DNA from: Gari tellinella
Taxonomy: Eukaryota; Mollusca; Bivalvia; Cardiida; Psammobiidae
NCBI GenBank assembly: GCA_922989275.2
Contig: OV277861.1
Location: 45,795,623 to 45,859,622, forward strand
Direction of reading: 5' to 3'
Length of the DNA stretch: 64,000 nucleotides
In this document: one piece after another, positions 11,671 through 23,384 of the stretch
Position numbering within the stretch: the stretch's first letter is position 1
Layout of the letters: each line of letters opens with the position of its first letter
Position numbers and translations under genes: made by a program
Notes under the pieces: model-generated
The model's input: only the letters and a program-made list of their open reading frames with translations
The model's database searches: none
What the model was told of the DNA's origin: nothing

Positions 11671-12000
11671 ATTGATAATAGCTCTAGAGACCTTCCTACT
11701 TTGCCTTAGTTCTGGAGCTAAATTGTCACAGGGAATCTTTTCTGTTTATTAGACTGAGATTATCCCCTCTGTAAAGAACTAAAAAGAAGGCAGGTCAGTG
11801 GTTTTGATCCCATGCGCTGCTTTGCACGAATGGGATTAGCAAAAATCACCTTCCTGAAGTCATCATCATCTCATCTTATCTTCTTCGTCTTTCATCTGCA
11901 CTATATGGCCTATTTTATGTTGCAGTCCATCCATCCATGGATAATAATGTTCTACTGTTAGCATGTAAAGAGTTCAACATTACTGCATTTGGTTTGCTTT

Positions 12001-13114
12001 TTAGCTCACCTGAGCTAGCTCAGGGTGAGCTTTTGCAATCCTTGAATGTCTGTCGTGCGTCGTCAACAATTTTAGTGTTTACACTCTAGAGACCACAATA
12101 TTGATCTAATCTTTCTCAAACTTGCTCAGATGGTATATTGCCATAAGAGCTCGGATGAGTTCGATTATGGTTAAAATCGGACAAATAGGTCAAGAGTTAT
12201 TTACCTTTGAATTGCTGAAAATGCCATATTTAACAGTGTTTACACTCTAGAGGCCACAATATTTATCCAATCTTACTAAAACTTGCCTAGATTGTATATG
12301 ACCATAAGAGTTCGGATGAGTTTGATTATGGTTGAAATCGGACACATAGATCAAGAGTTATCTACCTTTGAACTGCCAAAAAAAACATATTTAACAGTGT
12401 TTACATGGTAGTGGCCACAATTTTTATCCAATCTATCTCAAAAATGCTCAGATTGTATATGATTATAAGAGTTCAGATGGCTTTGATTATGGTTGAAATT
12501 AGACTAATAGGTCCAGAGTTATTTACCTTTGAATTGCTGAAAATGCCATATTTAAGGGTGTTTACACTCTAGAGGCCACAAATTTTATCTAATCTTTCTC
12601 AAACTTGCTCAAATTGTATATTACCATAAGACTTTGGATGAGTTCGATTCTGGTTGTAATCGGATCAATAAGTCAAGAGTTATCTACCTTTGAATTGCTG
12701 AAAATGATATATTTAACAGTATTTACACTCTAGAGGCCACAATATGTATCCAAACTTTCTCAAACTTGCTAAGATTGTATATGACCATAAGAGTTAAAAA
12801 AATTGTGATTATGGTTTAAATCGGATCAATATATCAAGAGTTATCTACCTTTGAATTGCTGTAAATGCCATATTTCACAGCGTTTACACTTTTGCAACTA
12901 GTTTTTAATGGATTTTGATTATACTTGCACACAAAGTAAATAGCTATAAGTTCTCGAAGTAGTGCAATTATTGTTGAAATCTAATCATTATGGCAATAGT
13001 TATCTGCCCTTGATATACTTTGAAATGCTAGAAAAGGCTTCATTTCAGAAAGGTAAAGCTATCAGGCTTCAGTACAACAGGTGAGCGATATCATGGTCTT
13101 CAGGCCCTCTTGTT
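12001..13114. mobile_element. pearl/HINE-like element (copy 3)
   Basis: Core unit starts at 12075, 12237, 12397, 12558 and 12719, a period of 160-162 bp. Ends as in copy 2. Confidence 0.72.
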
Positions 13115-13121
13115 GTTTCGT

Positions 13122-13325
13122 TTAACCCATTGCATGCTGGGTAATATTTGGTGGCCATTTTAAAATGTCGTCTGCAGCGGGTATAACTCAAATATTTGCA
13201 AAAGATTTTAGCAGTTTCTGATAGAAAATTGACTTATATGCAAACAGTTTTGATCTCAGATCAGGAGATCAAAACTGTTTGCCTAGAGGTACACCTAAAA
13301 GTGTATCCCGCATAAAATGGGTTAA
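13122..13325. mobile_element. hairpin MITE family F
   Basis: TTAACCCATTGCATGCTGGG ... hairpin TTTTGATCTCAGATCAGGAGATCAAAA ends ... CGCATAAAATGGGTTAA. Confidence 0.8.
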
Positions 13326-13811
13326 ACACTTAAGAATAATGCATTACCTACTATATACATATCATAATCTGTATCAATAAAGACAGCAGACGTTCATTTA
13401 CATGATTGTTATTATACAAACAGTGATGAAGACATTATTCTCTCCCAATAAACACATTTAGGCTAAAACAATTACACTGAAATTCCCAATGCAAACAGTT
13501 TTGAGCAAGATCAGTTCTCGGCATCTGACCAGGCTCAATTGTTTGTGACAAGATTAAAATAAACCATTAGAATTTTCAACAAGCCATTTTCTTAATTTTA
13601 TGACATGGCATTTTAGTTTTATTTAACCCATTACCTCATGAAAATGCCCTTATTTGCCTTTAATTTGTTCCTCTTCTGAAAAAATAGTTCCGCTTTATAT
13701 AGTCGTCGATATGTTCAATGAGAAATATGGACACATATAGGAATTAGACAAAGCAGAATGGTGTCATTCAATTTCTTCCTACATCAAGCTCTCATATTCA
13801 TATACCATCTA

Positions 13812-14113
13812 CATTAAAACTTCTCTATTACGACCACACACACTTGTGTTAATCATAAGGTTTTGATGACAGGTGACAGCTTAAAACAAGGTGACAGTTA
13901 AACAGAAAGCTTCTTTAGGAGCTTTCTGTTTTACTGTCACCTTGCTTTAAGCTGTCACCTGTCTAAGGAGCTTTCTGTTTTACTGTCACCTTGCTTTAAG
14001 CTGTCACCTGTCTAAGGAGCTTTCTGTTTTACTGTCACCTTGCTTTAATCTGTCACTTGCCTTTTATACTATCAATTAGCCTTCATTTTAGTGGCCATTA
14101 TAGAGAGGTTTAA
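13812..14113. mobile_element. hairpin MITE family E with triplicated right arm
   Basis: TAAAACTTCTCTATTACGAC ... hairpin AAGCTTCTTTAGGAGCTTTC. The right arm, AGGAGCTTTCTGTTTTACTG to CACCTGTCTA (about 49 bp), is repeated three times at 13917-14060. Confidence 0.8.
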
Positions 14114-14409
14114 CTGCCCATGTATATTTCCTAATAATCTTTTAATGATGGTTCTTTGATATGTTTTGAAGATAGCTTTTACGACAACACCTGTTTCAGA
14201 GCAAGCCTTTGTGTTGATTACTTAGCCGATGTTTTGCCATATTTGGCTAGTGAAGCTGAATGGGAGATTACTGGTTGTGTCCTTCAAGATATCTTTATGC
14301 CATTTTGGTCTATTTGGACTGATTTTATTAATAACATTTTGCAATGTAGGGTGTTCAGGTAACTATTGGAGTCTACCGTGGCAAGAGACTGTCTGCTTTA
14401 TGTGGTACC

Positions 14410-14641
14410 TTAACCCATTAACCAATAGCCTGTTTCTAGTTTTGAATATAGTTGACAAATTAAAGTAGGTTGAGAGTAAAGCAGAATGTGCATTAAGGCC
14501 TTGCTTTAAGCTACCATCTACTAGAATATAGAAAATATTTCTCATGCTACATATTTGTGACTGTATATAATGGAAATATATTCTTCAATGGAGGAATAAT
14601 TTAAAGGCATAAAAAGGCGTATTTATGGGGTAATGGGTTAA
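14410..14641. mobile_element. MITE family A, deleted hairpin
   Basis: TTAACCCATTAACCAATAGC ... GGGGTAATGGGTTAA; one arm of the central hairpin is shortened. Confidence 0.8.
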
Positions 14642-14970
14642 CTTCAAAACTAGAAATGAGCTATGGGGTAAAGGGTTAATATAAGACTGTACTGCATGGT
14701 ATTTTATGCACAAATTGACCACAGTCTATGAGAGAATTATTTTATTCCACCATATTTGAGTCAATGATATGTTGAAGATAGATAAACATTCAATATATTT
14801 TAAAATAATAATGCATTCATATATCATATATATATGGAAAGACACTACAAGAAACCCGGACAACAATTCAATTCTTTGGATAAATTTATATATAAATGAA
14901 GGAAATACACCATTCACAAAGAGCAGAAAAAGTTTTGAGTATATATTTATATGTATAATATTTAATATAC

Positions 14971-15169
14971 AGTCGAACTTCGATATCTCAAACTCGCTTA
15001 ACTCGAACTATCCGATATTTCGACACCTGAACTGCATTATTTCATGCTCTGTTAGGTCGAACATACCTATATTTCAAAGTTAAAACGTGGCTAAGCCACG
15101 TTTTAACTTTGAAATACGGGTATGTTCGATTTAACCGAGTTCGAGATATCGAAGTTCGACTGTATAAAC
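14971..15169. mobile_element. hairpin MITE family D (pogo-like ends)
   Basis: CAGTCGAACTTCGATATCTC ... AAAACGTGGCTAAGCCACGTTTT ends ... GAGATATCGAAGTTCGACTG, flanked by TA. A nearly perfect foldback through its whole length. Confidence 0.85.
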
Positions 15170-15205
15170 AGTCAATATTGTATTAATAGACCACTAATCA
15201 AAGTG

Positions 15206-15377
15206 CAGTAAAACCTCCCTAAAATGACCACTTAATGGTGTTTACAGCAGGTGACAGTAAAACAGAAAGCTCCTTAAGGAGCTTTCTGTTTTACTGTCAC
15301 CTTGCTTTAAGCTATCACCTGTCTTTAACAAAATAAAATATCCTTTGTTTTAGTGAACTTACTAGAGAGGTTTTACT
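15206..15377. mobile_element. hairpin MITE family E
   Basis: CAGTAAAACCTCCCTAAAAT ... GAAAGCTCCTTAAGGAGCTTTC ends ... AGAGAGGTTTTACTG. Confidence 0.85.
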
Positions 15378-15399
15378 GTATTGTACATCACTAAAGGTA

Positions 15400-15980
15400 G
15401 GTGACTGCTTAATACATGATAAAAATAATATAGAAACTTCCTATATGCATTATCCACATTAGTTTTATAATGCATTAAGCAACTGCCTGTATTTAAGACT
15501 ATCAAAAGGACTCCTATTGAGTGGTGGGTTAATAAAAGTAAGACTATATTAAAGCAAGAAACAATAGGACTTGATACAATATCATTTCACAGGAACATAC
15601 AATCTGTTGGCTCAAAACATAAAAGGGTACACTTCTTAGACATGAAGGAAACTTGTAGTCCTGTAGCCAAACATTTACAGGAAGCATCCCATCTATTTTT
15701 AACTACTAAATAAGGTTTAGGTTTCTGTTGTTTGAACCAAGGCAAAAGTAAAACAGAAATCTCTTATAGGAACTTTCTACTTTACTTTTCGTTTATGCTG
15801 TCATGTGTCTGAAATCATCTTATAGACACTTAAAGGTATTTGTGCACTACATTATTAACTTTGCTGTCATATGTCTAAAGGAATTTCAAAAGTCTATCAT
15901 CTAATTAATGGTCATTTCACTTATGTTTGACAGTTGCAAAATCAAATATTGCTATTAAAGCTCTTCTGTTAAGAAAGGGT
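15400..15980. other. no gene; weak MITE relics
   Basis: Degraded hairpin-arm sequence near 15735-15800; otherwise featureless. Confidence 0.4.
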
Positions 15981-16004
15981 GTACATCTATACGAATTCTT
16001 AAGC

Positions 16005-16137
16005 CTAGCCCCAATGTTATAAAGCTTTTGAGTTGAGTCTGAGATCATTCTCAAGCATTTGATTGGTCAGATTTGAGCTTTTGCTCTGCAAAAGCTCAAA
16101 TCTGACCAATCAAATGCTCAAGAACATTGGGCCCAGG
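16005..16137. mobile_element. hairpin MITE family N
   Basis: TCAAGCATTTGATTGGTCAG / CTGACCAATCAAATGCTC arms around GCTTTTGCTCTGCAAAAGC. Partial relatives lie at 26110-26215 and 27505-27560. Confidence 0.75.
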
Positions 16138-16139
16138 AA

Positions 16140-16840
16140 TCCTACAAATACCAAGTAACAGTCTACAAATGTCAGTATGCTTTATCAAAATGGAAAACCA
16201 CTGTTACTCATCTGCCACAAATACAATACTTTTCAAACAGTGTGGTCTTAGAAGTGTCACTCCAGGATCTACTAACTGATGCTGCCATTATGTATGTAAC
16301 TGCCAATTAATTGCCTACACCCCCCTAGAGCTAATAAATAAACTTGCCCACCATGTATAATAAAATCATACATTGACATGAATGGGTCAATGAAATTCCT
16401 TTATAAAGAATAGTACTTGGGTTTATGAACAATAATAAACAGGTGTCTATACAATCACAGAAACGTGTACATTGAGACAAAGGTATAATAATAATAATCA
16501 AAGAAAATGAAAACAGAAACCTTGTAACAAAAATTTCATGTGTATAGGCAACCTATAATATCTGGTCATGTTTTGCATGTATAGGTTTATGACAGTATAA
16601 TGCTATGATGGCATCACATTTATTATCAACTCTTAGTATGAGTAAGTAATATTGCAGTGTGCAATAATTGTTGTCCGCTACGGTTCTTAAAATAGACTTT
16701 TAAAAATATTTCTTTCAAAAAAAGAGTCAGTGTGTCAAATTATTTGTACCCTGATGGGATAATGCATTATGAAGTGTCTCATCTGGATCAAAACTGTTAA
16801 AGGTTATCACAGTGTCTCTGCTAGCGTGTCAAGAGTTAAC
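16140..16840. other. no gene seen
   Basis: AT-rich sequence with a degraded family F relic near 16640-16840. Confidence 0.4.
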
Positions 16841-16873
16841 CCATTACCCCATAGATACACCTTTTTTACACCT

Positions 16874-17125
16874 TTAACCCATTACCCCATAAATACGCCT
16901 TTTTACGCCTTTAATTTATTCCTCTACTGAAGAAAACAGTTCCAATTTATACTGTTACCAATAAGAATCATAAGAAATATTTTCTATATTCTAGCAGATA
17001 ATAGCTTAAAGCAGGCTGAAAGTAAAGCAGAATGCGCCTTAAAGCGCATTCTGCTTTACTTTCAACCTGCTTTAAGTGGTCACCTATCTTCAAAACTAGA
17101 AACAGGCTATTGGGTAATGAGTTAA
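16874..17125. mobile_element. hairpin MITE family A
   Basis: TTAACCCATTACCCCATAAA ... hairpin AATGCGCCTTAAAGCGCATT ... GGGTAATGAGTTAA. Shares its last TTAA with the next copy. Confidence 0.88.
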
Positions 17126-17336
17126 TATACTCCACCACTGAGGAAAGTATTTCCATTTTATACAGTCATAAACATGAATCATACAATATTTTTTCTATAT
17201 TCTAGCAGATGGTAGCTTAAAGCAGAATGAAAGTAAAGCAGAATGAACCTAAAGATGTATTCTGCTTTACTTTCAACCTGCTATAAGTGGTCTCCTGTCT
17301 TCAAAACTAGAAACAAGCTATGGGGTAAAGAGTTAA
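17122..17336. mobile_element. hairpin MITE family A, abutting the previous copy
   Basis: Starts at the shared TTAA, lacks about 30 bp of the left end, and ends GGGGTAAAGAGTTAA. Confidence 0.8.
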
Positions 17337-17449
17337 ACAACAAGCACCTTAGAGCTGATATCCCCTGCCGCAGCGATTGTCCAGAAGAAAGTGGCAAACT
17401 TTATTGTGGGAGGAAGGGGCAAATGGTGATCACCTGTCTTTAAAGATCA

Positions 17450-19085
17450 ACATTCAAAAGCTTTTTACAAAGTTTTATAAAATCCATTCAATTTTGTACA
17501 TTTTAAAGACTAAACAATACAAAAAATAAAGCCGTTTGTAGCATTATAAATCTAAGTATGACAGGGGCAGGTAACTCTTGATTCAAATTCAACAGTAATT
17601 AAACACTTTCAAGAACTTATAATTGTGTGCAAGTATTATTAAAAAAATTTCAGAACTGTAGAATTTACTAGAGTGTAAACACATTTTCAACTCATCAAGG
17701 GCAGAGTATTCTTGACTAATTTGCACATTTTCGATAATAATTGAATTCATTCTATAAATAATAGCCATATATGATTTAATTTTTTTTTCAAAATCCATTC
17801 ACATTTGTACACAATAGCATGTAAACAATAAAGCCATGTTGAGCATTACTAAGTACATAAAGGGCAGATAACTCTTGCCACAAAGTATCCTATTTTGACA
17901 ATAATTGCTACCCTTATATTTATATACATCATGTGTAAGTTAAATCAAAATCCATTAAAGACTGTAGTTTCTAGATGGTAAAAACTGTTAAATATGGTTT
18001 TTTTGACTCATCAAGGGCAGATAACTGTTGACTAGTTTCTCCGTTTTCAAAAATGATAACAATTATTTGAAAACTAATAGCCATACATAGTTTAAGAATT
18101 TGTTTTATCAAAATTCATGCATATTTATAGATACTAGGATGTAAACAATTTTAAAAATAAAGCATTTTCTATCATTTCAAAGTACATCAAGGGCAGATAA
18201 CTATTGCCACAAGTATCCTTTTTTGACAATAATTGCACACCTTCAAGAACTTTTACTTATAGACATCATGTGCAAGTATCATTTAAATCCATTCATAATT
18301 GTAGTTGCCAAAGAGTAAAAACAGTTAAATATGGCTTTTTTTACTTATCAAGGGCAGATAACTCATGACTAATTTCTCCATTTTCAACAATAATCAAATT
18401 CATTTGAAAACTCATAGCCATACATAATTAAAGAAAGTTTTTTCAAAAATCCATGCATATTTATAGGCTCTAGTATGTAAACAATACCAAAATAAAGCAT
18501 TTTCTAGCATTTCTAAGTACATCAAGGGCAGATAACTCTTGTCACAAGTATCCTTTTTTTACAATAATTGCACACCTGCAAGAACTTGTACTTATAGACA
18601 ATGTGTGCAAGTATAAACAAAATATGTTGAATACTGTAGTTGCTAGAGTGTAAAAACTGTTAAATATGGCATTTTTAACACAAAAAGGGCAGATAACTCA
18701 TAAATTCCTAAAATTTTCTGAAAAAAATTTGATTTCTCACGGTGCTCCTATGATGACAAATAAGTATACCAAGTTTAATCCAAATCTGTTAATAGGTTTC
18801 GGAGATACAGTTGCGGACGGAAAACGTGACGGACGCACGGACGGACGGAGGGCATTTTTAACACAAAAAGGGCAGATTACTCATAAATTCCTAAAATTTT
18901 CTGAAAAAAATTTGATTTCCCACGGTGCTCCTATGATGACAAATAAGTATACCAAGTTTAATCCAAATCTGTTTATAGGTTTCGGAGATACAGTTGCGGA
19001 CGGAAAACGTGACGCACGCACGCACGCACAGCCGGACGGACAGACCTAAAACAGTATCCCTCTGCCTTTCGGCAGGGGATAACAA
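17450..19085. mobile_element. tandem-core repeat element, reverse orientation
   Basis: Alternating half units of about 165 bp with ATCAAGGGCAGATAACTC recur to about 18660. Two near-identical 183-bp units follow (18668, 18851), rich in GGACGGACGCAC. It ends in a hairpin, CCCTCTGCC-TTTC-GGCAGGGG (19056-19077). The open frame 18666-19049 is this repeat. Confidence 0.55.
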
Positions 19086-19251
19086 AATAGACACAGATTT
19101 GATCAATGCTCTGTAACAAAGAATATATTGCCATGCAGCCTAAACATTTACCCATGAATATACATACAGCCTCAACATAGATATACATATACATATTACA
19201 CATGTATATACACAAGGTGTTTCAAATGAGATAAATTTATGCTGATGATTA

Positions 19252-19484
19252 TTAACTCTTTGCATGCTTGAGACGGATATAATTTATTGTGCCACAGTGA
19301 TTACCTTTGCAAACAGTTTGGATCCAGATGAGACGCTGCATAACGCAGCGTCTCATCAGGATCCAAACAGTTTGACACTCTGACCCTAATTTAAAAAGAA
19401 TTTTAGAAAACTATATTTTTAGAACAGTAGGTGCAGACGACAATTATTGCAGGCGAAACAATTACTGAGCATGCAAAAAGATAA
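19252..19484. mobile_element. hairpin MITE family F
   Basis: TTAACTCTTTGCATGCTTGA ... hairpin GATGAGACGCTGCATAACGC ... GAGCATGCAAAAAGATAA. Confidence 0.75.
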
Positions 19485-19612
19485 TTCAAGGCAACAGGTT
19501 TCTTATACTGGCATTATAAAAGTTATAATTGAGCAATGTGACATACATGTACTTGTATGTGACGGTGTTTACACATGTTCTCACCCCCTTCACTGCAATG
19601 GCATAATTTGCT

Positions 19613-20064
19613 TTAACCCATTCTCCCATAAATATGCCTTTTTACGCCTATAAAATATTCCTCCACTGCAGAAAATATTTCCCTTTTAACCCTTAGCCTG
19701 CCACTCACGACTATAGCTCCATATGCAAACAGCTTGGATCCAGATGAGACGCCAAGTAACTCGGCGTCTCATCCGGATCCAAGCTGTTTGACACTCGGAC
19801 AACATTTTCAGCAATTTTGAGCAACTTTGAAACTTGAAGCAGACGAGAAATATAGCAGACAACAATTTATTTGGCGGGCTAAGGGTTAAACAGTCATGAA
19901 TATGTATCATAAGAAATATTGTCCATATCCTAGCAGATATTATCTTAAAGCAGGCTGAAAATACAGCAGAATGCACCTTAAGGCACACTCTGCTTTACTT
20001 TCAACCTGCTTTAAGTAACAATCTTTCTTTAAAACAAGAAACAGGATATGGGGTAATTGGTTAA
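19613..20064. mobile_element. MITE family A carrying a nested family F MITE
   Basis: TTAACCCATTCTCCCATAAA ... GGGGTAATTGGTTAA, with 19686-19889 inserted before ACAGTCATGAATATG. Confidence 0.82.
19686..19889. mobile_element. hairpin MITE family F, nested
   Basis: TTAACCCTTAGCCTGCCACT ... hairpin GAGACGCCAAGTAACTCGGC ... GGCGGGCTAAGGGTTAA. Confidence 0.85.
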
Positions 20065-20249
20065 ACAATTGTTTGTCTACCTCAAACTTAAATTTTCAGA
20101 ACATTTGGACATATGCCGTGTTTGATCAGAACCCAACCAGTTTGTGATTAACCATAGTACTTGAATAAGTAAGTGAATAAGTTAACAGTATACTTGTCTC
20201 AATTCTATCCTCCAAAGCTAACGGAGATCGTGCTTTACTTCAGCATACT

Positions 20250-20501
20250 TTAACCCTTTACTCCATAGATATGCCTTTTTACATATTCAATTTATTGCTC
20301 CATCGAATAAAATAGGTCCATTTTATACAGTCATAAACTTGCATGATAAGAAGTATATTCTATATACTAGCAGATGGTAGTTTAAAGCAGGCTAAAAGTA
20401 AAGCAGAATGCGCCTTAAGGTGCATTCTGCATTATTTTCAAACTGCTTTTAGTGGTCACACATCATCAAAACTAGAAACAGGCTATAGGGTAAAGGGTTA
20501 A
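20250..20501. mobile_element. hairpin MITE family A
   Basis: TTAACCCTTTACTCCATAGA ... hairpin GCGCCTTAAGGTGCATTCTG ... TAGGGTAAAGGGTTAA. Confidence 0.85.
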
Positions 20502-20640
20502 TGCTGATCAAAAGTAATGCTCTTGTTTTGATTGTCACCTTTACCATGGAGAAAGGACAAATGGAGAAGTATCCGGCCTGCTCGCGATTTATCGTGTCGT
20601 TCAATCAGTGGCGCTCGCTGGCGGCTAGAAAACAACGTTT

Positions 20641-21190
20641 TTCCGAAAGTTTGGTGTTAATAGAAATGCTTTTAATGTTATCTTTTCGTTATAAATTTTA
20701 ATACAGATGTTTTATTAGACCATGATCTCACGACTAGTACAGAATTTGAGGCGATAGCTTATAATTTGTTTGTTTAGTGAGTTTGTGAAAATGAGAGAGA
20801 AAACGTACAGTACTGTATTTTCCGTTTTTCCTACGAAAGTTTGGTGTTAATAGAAATGCTTTTAATGCTATCTTTTCGTTATAAATTTTAATGCAGATGT
20901 TTTATTAAACCATGATCTCACGACTAGTACAAAATTTGAGGCGATAGCTTATAAATTGTTAGTTTAGTGAGGTTTTGAAAATGAGAGAAAAACGTATTTT
21001 TTCGTTTACCTACGAAGTTTGGTGTTAATATAAATGCTTTTAATGTCATCTTATCGTTATAAATTTTAAAACAGATGTTTTATTAGACCATTATCTTACG
21101 CGTAGTACAAAATTTGAGGCGATAGCTTATAAATTGATAGTTTAGTGAGGTTTTGAAAACGAGAGAAAAACGTATTTTTTCGTTTACCTA
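20641..21190 (+). repeat. tandem repeat, three units of about 175-190 bp
   Basis: Units begin CGAAAGTTTGGTGTTAATAG / CGAAGTTTGGTGTTAATATA and each carries TTTTCGTTATAAATTTTAA and AATTTGAGGCGATAGCTTAT. Confidence 0.85.
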
Positions 21191-21229
21191 CGAAGTTTGT
21201 GTGTGTCTATATTTCTCTGCCACTGTTTG

Positions 21230-21362
21230 TATTTATGTCTCTGTTTCTCTTTGTGACTGTCTCTCTGTCTGTCTGTTTTTCTCTTATCTCTGTCTGTCAG
21301 TCTCTCGCTTCTTCTTTTCTGTCTCCATCTTTCTGTATGAATGTCTGTCTGTCTGTCTCTCT
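21230..21362 (+). repeat. pyrimidine-rich microsatellite (CTGT/CTCTGT)n
   Basis: Impure CTGTCT and TCTG repeats, which create spurious open frames on both strands. Confidence 0.85.
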
Positions 21363-21943
21363 GATGATCCTCATGCGGAGAAAAGGTAAAGTGTGTCATA
21401 AAGAGCTTAATTTGAAAAAGGGGTAAACTATATTTCAAGAGACATACTCTATGAATCCGACATTTTTGCAGCCTGGTCTGGATAACAACTGTTTGCAATT
21501 GCAATAGTCATCATGTTACTGGTATTCAGTAATGAGAGGGTTAATCCAGTCATCAACCAAACCAGGTGCATTGATGTTGTTTTTTTGTTGTTTTTTGTTG
21601 TTGTTTTTTTAATTCAATTCTATTATCTTTATTTTTTGTGATTTGTATAATATATAAACATCATGCGGTTACAGAAGTCAAGAACACATGTTCAAGTTAC
21701 ACGCACGGGTAGCATTGATCTTTTTCATTAAAGTAGCAACCCGCTGGTGTGACTGTCCATCTTCATAGATAATCGGCATGTTCAAGAAGCATGGACTTCA
21801 TGCTGGGACAGTTTTATGACGCTGATAATTGTCCTGCTAATTTGGTGCGGGTTCTGTATACGGTTACGTAATGTGTCACATTCCTTTGTGATGTGTAATA
21901 TGGTAGACATTTTGTAAGTAAATAAAGCTAAGGACGAGTGTCA

Positions 21944-22048
21944 AACATTCTGGATCCAGATCAGACGCCGTGTTACGCGGCATCTGATCTTGATCCAAGT
22001 TGTTTGCAAAAAAAAAGTAAAGTTGCGATCAGCAGGCAAAGAGTTAAG
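21944..22048. mobile_element. family F hairpin inside the 2.8-kb TIR region
   Basis: CTGGATCCAGATCAGACGCC ... GGCATCTGATCTTGATCCAA around GTGTTACGCG, ending GGCAAAGAGTTAA. Confidence 0.7.
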
Positions 22049-22544
22049 CAGTCAGTAAAATAGATTGCTTAAGGCATTGGCTGCTTTATAATTTACTCCG
22101 TTATATAAGACATAAGTAAAGCAGAAAGAAACGGAGATCTCATGTTATCATGTTTGCAATTAATTTCTGAAGATAATGCAAACTGTTACCTCTTTCATAG
22201 AAATGGGACGGATAATAGTTTCGTATAATATGTATATTTTAGTCTGGCTGTAAAACTAACCCTAAATTCATTTTTTTGAAGTAATATGTTAATAATTCTA
22301 ATTTTCCTTTCAATAATAATAATGATCACATACGACATAATAATACAGTTACAACTTTGGCCGTTTTGGATTTTGGCCGTTTGACGCGCACTCCTTTCAA
22401 AAGTCTCATTACATACAAAATGGATTTTTATTTTTGCTTCCAAGGAAATATTTCCTCCATGTAGAACATTGTAACAATGCATGAACACATTTTTAGAAGT
22501 TTAGAAGTTTGCTTAAGTTTTTATACGGAAGGAATTCTTTTCTT

Positions 22545-23135
22545 ACGCGAGTTGGTCTAGCCATATCATTAGCCAGCAACCTTTGTAGGTCATCATTTCT
22601 TTTTTCGCTTCAAGAAAAACCCTGGTATTTTAACAACCGAAAGATAAGTGTCACGGCTTTATATCAAGACCTTTTTTTTTTTTAAATATATAATATATAT
22701 CGGACGAAAATTATGGATTAAATTCAAGTTTTTGAAACGGGACGTAGTATATATTTCGCGATCGCCTGCTCTCGTTTATCGACTATTTCATTTGGCCATC
22801 GCTCTTTAACTCGCCATAAAATTTGTCGATTTCGAAAATAAACACTTGCATTTTTACAACTGAAAGAAAAATATCTAAGCTTTCCTTTAAGACCATTTCT
22901 TTGAAAATCGGTGGAAAATTGAGGGTTTTATGAAAGGTTTTGTAACGGGGCGTGATATATTTATGCCCGAGTGCTTGCTCCCTTTTATCGGCAAATTCAT
23001 TTGGAAACCACTCTTTAACTCGCCATAAAACGGATCAATTTTAAAAAATAAAATCTGTTATTTTTACAAGTGAAAGATAAATATCTTAGCCTTCTTTTAA
23101 GACCATTATAATGAAAATCGGGTGAAAATTAAGGA
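22545..23135 (+). repeat. subterminal tandem repeat, about 215-bp units
   Basis: Repeated blocks share CTCTTTAACTCGCCATAAAA and a GAAAGATAAATATCT-like stretch followed by TTTAAGACCATT. The first unit is partial. Confidence 0.7.
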
Positions 23136-23384
23136 TTTTATGTAACTTAAACTAACAGTAGGTAACCATTCAACACGATAAAAAACGCGATAGCCCGCTA
23201 TCGGCGTACCGGTGCAGTTGAATTATCGATCGATTAAGCGTTATCGCACATACAGGTAACGGACGACACCATTTTCGGGAAAATGCAGATTTGAGTATAC
23301 GTTACTTCTCCATTTGTCCTTTCTCCATGCCTTTACAAAAGTTATACTGGGTCTTTTAAAAATAATATGTTTTTTTTTTAAGTT

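Larger units (their letters stand above)
20545..23329. mobile_element. 2.8-kb region bounded by a perfect 27-bp inverted repeat
   Basis: 20545-20571 (CATGGAGAAAGGACAAATGG...) recurs inverted and exact at 23303-23329. Inside the left end are three tandem units of about 180 bp (20641-21185); inside the right end are two to three units of about 215 bp (22545-23135). The interior has no credible long ORF. Probably a large non-autonomous transposon with subterminal tandem repeats; family unknown. Confidence 0.55.

Noticed and set aside
18666..19049. 127-codon ORF with an internal duplication
   Set aside because: It is two 183-bp repeat units of the element ending at 19085; the duplicated protein segment reflects the DNA repeat.
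21184..21504. 106-codon minus-strand and overlapping plus-strand ORFs
   Set aside because: Generated by the CTGT/CTCT microsatellite; low-complexity peptides on both strands.
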